11,588 nucleotides of DNA from CAYLKS01 sp964384205 [NCBI: uncultured bacterium] (GTDB taxonomy: Bacteria > JAGOEH01). The DNA is taken from assembly GCA_964384205.1 (NCBI GenBank), contig CAYLKS010000077.1, forward strand, positions 1 through 11,588. The letters are read 5' to 3'. Both the position numbers and the translations under genes were made by a program. This document shows positions 6,165 through 11,588 of this stretch, piece by piece; positions within the stretch are counted from its first letter, which is position 1; each line of letters opens with the position of its first letter. The notes under the pieces were generated by a model. It had not been told where the DNA came from, ran no database searches, and saw only the letters and a program-made list of their open reading frames with translations.

Positions 6165-9100
6165 TTATGAAAATAATTGATAATTTTTCTGATAATTATT
6201 TCCTAAAATATCATAAAATTCAATTTTTACTTCATAAATTTTATTTTTTTCTAAAGTAATTTCTTCACTAATAACTTTGATATTATAACTTGATTTTTCA
6301 TAAATTTCAACATTAAGTGGATTATTATCAAGATAAATTTTAATACTTTCTTTATCTATTTTAATCAATGATTGAATTAAAGCAACTATTTTTATTTTAT
6401 CTTCATTTATTAATGAATATGGTTTTGGATAAATCATCTCAATATTCATAAAAACATAAGGAGCATTTTCTAACCAAATTTCTCTTTCTGTTTTATATTT
6501 TAATCCTTCAATAAATGCAAATCTATTAGTTACTTTTGTATAACCAGAAAAGATAAATAAACTATCTAAATCTAATTCATTATAAGTTTCAATATAGCAT
6601 TTTCTTTTTGAATAATTGCCAATTTCAGTATTAAGCCAAATATATCTATCAGAAATCTTAAATCTTGGAATAACTTCTAAATGGATATTTTTTTCAGAAC
6701 TTAATCCACCTAAAATTATTGCTGGTAATTCAGATATTTTAGAAATTGAACATCTTGTTTTTAAAACTGAATAATCTGCTGGTTGATAAGATTCTAATCT
6801 TATTTTTCTACTATCAAAAATTCTAAATGGTAAAAATACATTTCTTGATGTTGATTGTCTATCAGAACTGACTACACCAAATCTTTGTGTATATCTATGA
6901 ATTGGTAAAAATGTAATTAATTCATTTGTATCTATTTCTCGGTCTATTCCTAATTTAATATTTCTTTCAGAATAATAATGATTAATAAATCCTAATTTAA
7001 TTAATTTATCAGTATATGCTTTTGAATAAATATACATATGTTTTGTACTATGCAATAATAATGGAAGAATTAATTCAATATCATTTGTTTCAAAAACTAA
7101 TTCTGCCCTTCCATAAGTAAATGCTTGACGATAACTTGCTAAATGTTCTATACCAAAAATGAATAAATCACGATATGTTTCAAGTGATTCATAACCTAAA
7201 GTAAATGCATCACGATAACTAAATGTTTCTACTGCTCCTAAACTTTCTTCTGGAAATGATGAAAGAAAACTTGGTTCAGGGTCAACATATTTACGAATTA
7301 ATATCCAATCACTAATACTTTGACCACTTTCACCCGAACGATGATGTCCACCAATACCAATGTATAAATCTTCTGTTGGATAATAATTTGAAAGTGAAAC
7401 TGGAGTATTATTATCTACTACAAAGTCAGCACTAGATGATTTTCTTCTAATTTCAAAAGTATGAAATACATTTTGTGTTGAACATAAATTACCAGTTTCT
7501 GCACGATTTGTACCATCATTTGATTGTCTTCCTTGTAAATAATCATTAGTATAATGTAATTTACCAATTGTAATTCCATGTCCATTATATGAATCATCTA
7601 CAATATCACTTGTACTTTTATTACCAAAACCAAATCCTGGATAATCAAGAGTAACAGATGATGCTCTCCATTTACAACGCAAAGCTAAATTAGTGCCATA
7701 ATTTGAATTTTTTGAATAAATAGATACATGGTCAGAACTAATATCTAATGAAACTTGATATAATATTTTTCTAATTTTTAAATCAGCATCACCATAATAA
7801 AAGTATCCATTATGATAAGTAAGACCTTCTTTTTCATTCCCTACTAAATCAGAAAGAGTATCAAGAACAGTAATACTTCCATCTTCATTTAATTGTAATT
7901 TACTAAGACCATTATCATAAAGATAATATAAATATCCATTCACATAATCTAATCCTTGTGGTGTTCCAAGAGATGGATGTGAATATTCTATTCCAATTGC
8001 TATCCAAGAACCATCATCATTAATTTCATATTCTTTAATTTTGAAATTACCACTTGTATCACTTGTAAATAAATATATTCTATTTTCAGATTTGTAAGCA
8101 ACTAATGCTCCTCTGTTATAACCTTCACCAGTAAAATCCCATTCATTAATTTTTTCACCAGTAGTTGAATCAATTTCCCAAACTTCTGGAGTATTATTTG
8201 AACCAGAGCTAACTAATAAAGTATTATGGTCTTCTCTCCAATCTGCTCCTGCTGGATGTGGTGGAGCATTAAATGAATCTACTTCAGTACCATCTGACAT
8301 TTTTATCTTATAAATTTTATCTGTATTAGCATCTCCCCAATAAAAATAAGTGCCATCATTTGCTAATCCTTGTCCACCATGTGAAGTAGTAAATAATAAT
8401 TCATAAGATTTATTTACTGTTCCAGAACCTTTTTTATCCCATTTTTCTGAATCAAAATTTCTAATATAATTAAAATCATCATAAAAAATGAAAGTTTTAT
8501 CTCCATTACTTACATTTTCAGCATTAGGATTTCCATAATAACAATAAATATCAACATCATTATTTAGACTTTCTGGAATTTTAACCCAAGCATATGCTAT
8601 TCTATTTGGAGTTGTACCTTCTACTTTTTCAATCCAAAAATCTAATAAAGTAGTACCATCAATTTTAGTAAATCTAATATCACCACTATCATTTATATCA
8701 GTAGGAAATTTTTCTGAATGATTTTCTATATGAAAATCACATTCAGTTGCTCCAGCACTTTCACCAACTTTAAGTAATACTTGATAATTATTACCAGCAT
8801 TAGATTGACCTTGAATAGTAATTTTCTTTCTATATTGCCAATTATCTATATTTAATATAGGTTTAAATGAAGGTTCTGGTTCTACATATTTGCGAATTAA
8901 TATCCAATCAAATTTAAAATCGGCAGTATTATAAGAACCACTTTCCCAACAATTACCAACACGAAGTCTATCTAATTCATAAGTATTAACATAAGAACCA
9001 TTTTGTTGTATTCCATTTAGACAAATTTTAATATTATCATTTTGGTCTTTTATAAGTTCTAAAATTCCCCAAGAAGTAAGATTATTTCCTACATCATGTA

Positions 9101-11588
9101 CAGTTTGGTCAGTTTCATATAATCTAAGTAAATCATTATTATCTCGCCAAATCTGAAAAATGCTTTTATTTTGTGAAAAACTATCCCAAACAAGACCAGA
9201 ACCATTAGGAGTTGGATTAGATACATAATATCTTGCTCGTAATGCTGCATTAGCTAAAGAATTATGACTATGTTTAATTCCAAAAGGTAAATGTGTCCAA
9301 GTTAAGGTACTTCTATTAACTGAATAATTTCCATTTCCTTGATTACCTTCTTCAAAATTCCATTTATTAGTATCAATATCTGTACCATTAAAATCATCAA
9401 AGAAAATAAATGTGCTTTCTCCACTACTTGCATTACTTGCATTAGGATTTCCATAATAACAGTAAATATCAATATCATTATCAAGATTATCTAGAATTTT
9501 AACCCAAATATGAGCAACTCTATTTGGAAATGTTCCTTCTACTTTTTCTATCCAGAAATTTAAATTAGTTGTTTCATCACTTGATGTAAATCTTATATCA
9601 CCACTTAAAGGTTTTAAAATTGTTCCTTTATTAATTCTAAAATTATCAAAATAAACTAAAATTTGACCACAATTATTAGTATTATAAACCCAACAAATTT
9701 TTAAACTAACATCTTTAGTAGGAAAGTCTATTCTTTGATGAACTTGTTGCCAATTAGTTCCATTCCAAATATACCAAGTAAATTTTTGACCTTCTCTAAT
9801 AGCTCTAAATTTACCAGAAGTGTGGTCAGTAGCTATATCATTATAAGTTTCAGAACCATTAACTCTAATCGCACCATGATATGCACGTCCAGAAGAATTT
9901 GCATATTGTAATTGACAATAAGCATAATTATTTGAATCAATATATATATCAAGACCACGAGCAAAAGTAAAATCTTTATTTTCTAAATCTAAATTAGAAA
10001 AATCTATTTGAATATCAAAATCACCTGATAAATAAAATTTACTTTCTAAATATCCAAAATTTGTTCCAGAAGTTGCAGTTACTGATGCTTCTATTCTTCC
10101 ATTTTGTTCTTCTAAAGAAACATTATTACCACTTATCTTTTTTTGCCATAAGTAATTATTTAAAATATTATCATCAAAATTATCATTTGCATTAGGAAAG
10201 TTTGCAGATTTGCCTTCTAAATGAAAATCACATCCTAATGAATTAGAACTTTCTCCAACTTTTAATAAAACTTGATAATTTCCACCTGCATTTGGTTGAC
10301 CTTGAATTGTTATTTTTTTTCTATATTGCCAATTATTAATATTTAATTCTTCATTTGAAGCTGATTGAAATGAAGGTTGTGGAAAAATACATTTTCTTAT
10401 AAAAACATAATCTACATTAATTTCATTAGCTGATGTGGCATTAGCATGGATTGCTCCACCCATTTTAGGTAAAATAGTATTAAAACATGAATCATTATGA
10501 CCTTCTTCCCACCATAAATTTCCATTTACCCATGCTTTTTTGTTTGTATCACCTACCCATAATTCTAATTCAAGATTTTGTCCATTATAATCATTATTAT
10601 TTACAACATGTCTATTAGGTGGGTCTCCATGACCTTCATATTCATCAACTACATTTTCTCTATCATTTGTTTTAGTTCCATCACCAATAAAACGAATTAA
10701 CCATTCATATTGATTAGTTTCTCTAGCATAAAATGCATTCCAAGTACTTACACCCAAACTAGTATTTGGATGAACAGATTGATTAGCATAATATTTAATT
10801 AATGAATTATTTACAAAATTATAATTATCTTTAGCTTTAATAAAATAACCAACCCAATTAGAATCTGGAACAGATATTTCTATATGAAGTTGACTATTTG
10901 AAACAGAATAACTTCCTTCATTACCTACACCACTACCTATTTCTTCCCATTTATCTAAATCAAGACTATTTCCTTCAAAATCATCAAAAAATAAGAAAGT
11001 TTTATCTCCATTACTTACATTGCCACAATTAGGATTACCATAATAACAATATATATCAACATCATTATCTAAGTTATCAGCAATTTTTACCCAACAATAT
11101 GCTGTTCTATTAGGAAAAGTTCCTTCAACTTTTTCAACCCAAAAGTCTAAAGATGTACTTTCATCACTAGAAATAAATCTTAAATCTCCACTATCATTTT
11201 TAGCTGATGGAAATTTTGCTGAATGACCTTCTAAATGAAAATCACAATTTGGAGAATATGCATTTTCACCAACTTTTAGTAATATTTGATAATTATTTCC
11301 AGCACCTGTTTGACCTTGAATAGTAATTTTCTTTCTATATTGCCAATTATCTATATTTATTTTTAATTCTTCTGTATTTGATGCAAATTTAAATGAAGGT
11401 TCAGGGTCAACTCGTTTACGAACTAAAACTTTTCTTGGATAATATTCAGTAGTATAACCATAATTATTATATAAATCTGAAATTTCTTGAGAATTTAAAG
11501 CTTTATTGAAAATAAAAACTTCATCAATAATACCTTTAAACCATCTATCATCTGCATTACGATATGTACCTATATGTAAATTTCCAAT
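6165..11588 (-). CDS. Giant DUF2341/concanavalin-like adhesin or tail-fibre protein (N-terminus beyond window)
   Basis: The frame is open from the TAA at 6165-6167 to the right edge, giving 1807 residues with the start missing. A TTG at 10757 is not a credible start, because homologous domains continue upstream in the same frame. Order (window residues): the end of a LamG-like domain (1-66, GIIDEVFIFNKALNSQEI); DUF2341 (81-204); concanavalin-like (205-407); DUF2341 split by an insert (419-733); concanavalin-like (734-908); DUF2341 (916-1039); concanavalin-like split by a propeller (1040-1441); about 20 short repeats (1453-1715); Ig-like end (1718-1807). DUF2341 hallmarks are NWQYRKKITIQGQ, CDFHLE, GDIRFTSSDETT, FWIEKVEG and DIYCYYGNPN. 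Modules end in a (I/V)RK.(V/I).P(E/Q)PSF linker. Such proteins are extracellular carbohydrate- or surface-binding scaffolds. In this virus a receptor-binding fibre or virion decoration is likely (inference). No transmembrane span or sortase motif is seen at the C-terminus. Confidence 0.88.
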   Translation of the reverse strand: MGNLHIGTYRNADDRWFKGIIDEVFIFNKALNSQEISDLYNNYGYTTEYYPRKVLVRKRVDPEPSFKFASNTEELKINIDNWQYRKKITIQGQTGAGNNYQILLKVGENAYSPNCDFHLEGHSAKFPSAKNDSGDLRFISSDESTSLDFWVEKVEGTFPNRTAYCWVKIADNLDNDVDIYCYYGNPNCGNVSNGDKTFLFFDDFEGNSLDLDKWEEIGSGVGNEGSYSVSNSQLHIEISVPDSNWVGYFIKAKDNYNFVNNSLIKYYANQSVHPNTSLGVSTWNAFYARETNQYEWLIRFIGDGTKTNDRENVVDEYEGHGDPPNRHVVNNNDYNGQNLELELWVGDTNKKAWVNGNLWWEEGHNDSCFNTILPKMGGAIHANATSANEINVDYVFIRKCIFPQPSFQSASNEELNINNWQYRKKITIQGQPNAGGNYQVLLKVGESSNSLGCDFHLEGKSANFPNANDNFDDNILNNYLWQKKISGNNVSLEEQNGRIEASVTATSGTNFGYLESKFYLSGDFDIQIDFSNLDLENKDFTFARGLDIYIDSNNYAYCQLQYANSSGRAYHGAIRVNGSETYNDIATDHTSGKFRAIREGQKFTWYIWNGTNWQQVHQRIDFPTKDVSLKICWVYNTNNCGQILVYFDNFRINKGTILKPLSGDIRFTSSDETTNLNFWIEKVEGTFPNRVAHIWVKILDNLDNDIDIYCYYGNPNASNASSGESTFIFFDDFNGTDIDTNKWNFEEGNQGNGNYSVNRSTLTWTHLPFGIKHSHNSLANAALRARYYVSNPTPNGSGLVWDSFSQNKSIFQIWRDNNDLLRLYETDQTVHDVGNNLTSWGILELIKDQNDNIKICLNGIQQNGSYVNTYELDRLRVGNCWESGSYNTADFKFDWILIRKYVEPEPSFKPILNIDNWQYRKKITIQGQSNAGNNYQVLLKVGESAGATECDFHIENHSEKFPTDINDSGDIRFTKIDGTTLLDFWIEKVEGTTPNRIAYAWVKIPESLNNDVDIYCYYGNPNAENVSNGDKTFIFYDDFNYIRNFDSEKWDKKGSGTVNKSYELLFTTSHGGQGLANDGTYFYWGDANTDKIYKIKMSDGTEVDSFNAPPHPAGADWREDHNTLLVSSGSNNTPEVWEIDSTTGEKINEWDFTGEGYNRGALVAYKSENRIYLFTSDTSGNFKIKEYEINDDGSWIAIGIEYSHPSLGTPQGLDYVNGYLYYLYDNGLSKLQLNEDGSITVLDTLSDLVGNEKEGLTYHNGYFYYGDADLKIRKILYQVSLDISSDHVSIYSKNSNYGTNLALRCKWRASSVTLDYPGFGFGNKSTSDIVDDSYNGHGITIGKLHYTNDYLQGRQSNDGTNRAETGNLCSTQNVFHTFEIRRKSSSADFVVDNNTPVSLSNYYPTEDLYIGIGGHHRSGESGQSISDWILIRKYVDPEPSFLSSFPEESLGAVETFSYRDAFTLGYESLETYRDLFIFGIEHLASYRQAFTYGRAELVFETNDIELILPLLLHSTKHMYIYSKAYTDKLIKLGFINHYYSERNIKLGIDREIDTNELITFLPIHRYTQRFGVVSSDRQSTSRNVFLPFRIFDSRKIRLESYQPADYSVLKTRCSISKISELPAIILGGLSSEKNIHLEVIPRFKISDRYIWLNTEIGNYSKRKCYIETYNELDLDSLFIFSGYTKVTNRFAFIEGLKYKTEREIWLENAPYVFMNIEMIYPKPYSLINEDKIKIVALIQSLIKIDKESIKIYLDNNPLNVEIYEKSSYNIKVISEEITLEKNKIYEVKIEFYDILGNNYQKNYQLFS
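6168..6437 (-). other. C-terminal Ig-like domain of the adhesin
   Basis: The last 90 residues (1718-1807) start at a Y-P-K-P-Y-S-L turn and contain IKIVALI, IKIDKESIKIYLDNNPLNV and a final KIYEVKIEFYDILGN strand pair. This is the usual bacterial Ig-like pattern (proline-rich first strand, D-x-x-S-I-x-I-x-L-D-N/G in the middle, Y-x-V-x-V-x-x-x-D-x-x-G-N near the end). The protein ends on the domain's last strand. Confidence 0.6.
6438..7232 (-). repeat. Array of about 20 copies of a 13-residue repeat in the adhesin
   Basis: Residues about 1453-1715 can be cut into consecutive 12-16-residue units with the pattern aromatic/aliphatic - x - Ser/Thr - x - Arg/Lys - x - aromatic/Ile - x - Leu/Phe/Ile. 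Clear units are FSYRDAFTLGYES, LETYRDLFIFGIEH, YYSERNIKLGIDRE, STSRNVFLPFRI, FDSRKIRLESY, SSEKNIHLEV, ISDRYIWLNTE and YKTEREIWLENAP. The first three (7098-7229) are the best conserved. The even spacing of alternating hydrophobics suggests a beta-structured stalk or solenoid. No known family is claimed. Confidence 0.68.
7761..8411 (-). other. Five-bladed propeller-like domain inserted in the last concanavalin-like domain
   Basis: Residues about 1060-1276. Five successive segments of about 43 residues share a hydrophobic-G-(L/A)...(N/E)-x-(Y/F/L)-(Y/L) opening and a hinge with charged turns. Examples are GLANDGTYFYWGD, ADWREDHNTLLVSSG, LVAYKSENRIYLFTS, GLDYVNGYLYYLYDNG and GLTYHNGYFYYGD. This is the SMP-30/NHL/YncE-like propeller pattern. 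It splits the concanavalin-like domain, whose strands resume at SLDISSDHVSIYSKN. Confidence 0.65.
8472..8843 (-). repeat. DUF2341 domain copy 3
   Basis: Residues 916-1039. An uninterrupted copy with NWQYRKKITIQGQ, CDFHIENHSEKFP, GDIRFTKIDGTT, FWIEKVEGTTPNR, DIYCYYGNPN and FYDDF. Confidence 0.85.
9390..10334 (-). repeat. DUF2341 domain copy 2, interrupted
   Basis: Residues 419-733. The N-terminal half (NWQYRKK to CDFHLEGKSANFPNAND) and the C-terminal half (SGDIRFTSSDETT to FFDDF) are separated by about 190 extra residues not present in copies 1 and 3. The break falls at the same surface loop that in the other copies is only a few residues long. Confidence 0.82.
9606..10181 (-). other. Concanavalin-like domain inserted in DUF2341 copy 2
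   Basis: Residues about 470-661. The segment starts NFDDNILNNYLWQKK, the same D-D-N/F...L...W opening used by the concanavalin-like domains that follow each DUF2341. It has beta-rich lectin-like strands (FDIQIDFSNL, FTWYIWNGTNWQQ) and closes with VYFDNFRINKG before the DUF2341 resumes at SGDIRF. It is a whole folded domain in a loop of another. Confidence 0.72.
10977..11348 (-). repeat. DUF2341 domain copy 1
   Basis: Residues 81-204 of the adhesin. The copy is complete and uninterrupted, from NWQYRKKITIQGQ through CDFHLEGHSAKFP, GDLRFISSDES, FWVEKVEGTFPNR and DIYCYYGNPN to FFDDF. It is closely similar to copies 2 and 3, and marks the first of three internal duplications. Confidence 0.85.

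Noticed and set aside
9302-9484. Minus-strand open frame of 60 codons
   Set aside because: It is an out-of-frame shadow of the DUF2341 copy 2 region, with Met/Ile-rich nonsense composition. The main frame has clear domain homology.
10755-10757. TTG as the start of the adhesin gene
   Set aside because: The frame stays open for 277 more codons to the window edge and encodes another DUF2341 and concanavalin-like domain, so the real start is outside the window.
1-11588. Stop-codon recoding as in some large phages
   Set aside because: All genes read through at full length with the standard code. TGA and TAA clearly end genes at overlapping start codons, and no gene is broken by in-frame TAG.

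Overview
This window looks like part of the late (structural) region of a large, very AT-rich tailed virus (Caudoviricetes). Every supported gene lies on the minus strand, so transcription runs from the right edge to the left edge. The strongest placement evidence is at the left end, where a nearly complete T4 gp20-type portal protein runs off the window. It has no entry as a closed ORF because its stop codon lies outside the window. The virus type is inferred from the portal, the flap-endonuclease (FEN) type exonuclease, the giant multidomain adhesin and the gene packing. The host cannot be told from the sequence. DUF2341 proteins occur in bacteria, archaea and viruses. The standard genetic code fits: stops are TAA or TGA, and no gene is interrupted by a recoded stop.

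Layout in transcription order. (1) 11588-6165: a giant adhesin or fibre-like protein of at least 1807 residues, open to the right edge. It holds three DUF2341 domains alternating with concanavalin A-like domains. A concanavalin-like domain is inserted inside the second DUF2341, and a five-bladed propeller-like domain is inserted inside the last concanavalin-like domain. About 20 copies of a 13-residue repeat and a terminal Ig-like domain follow. (2) 6164-5118: an unrecognised 348-residue protein. (3) 5121-4060: an intact FEN/PIN-family 5'-3' exonuclease (T4 RNase H/T5 FEN type). (4) 4063-3680: an unrecognised 127-residue protein. (5) 3676-2849: a 275-residue protein that looks like a catalytically degenerate relative of the FEN fold. 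(6) 2889-1804: a family 9 glycosyltransferase with an extra N-terminal domain and a C-terminal cysteine cluster. (7) 1807-1676: a small Gly/Lys-rich protein that appears to extend through an A9 run by -1 frameshift to position 1545. (8) 1468 to the left edge: the portal protein.

The genes are very tightly packed: ATGA overlaps at 5118-5121, 4060-4063 and 1804-1807, a TAA-ATG abutment at 6162-6167, a 3-nt gap at 3677-3679 and a 41-nt overlap at 2849-2889. From the adhesin to the small protein this reads as one translationally coupled operon. Only the 76-207 nt before the portal could hold an independent signal, and I see no clear promoter or terminator there. There is no gene-free stretch longer than 300 bases, no tRNA, no CRISPR array and no insertion sequence.

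The most notable items are the A9 frameshift candidate beside a perfect 20-bp palindrome, the nested domain insertions and the hidden 13-residue repeat array in the adhesin, and the pairing of an active FEN nuclease with an apparently inactive FEN-like protein.
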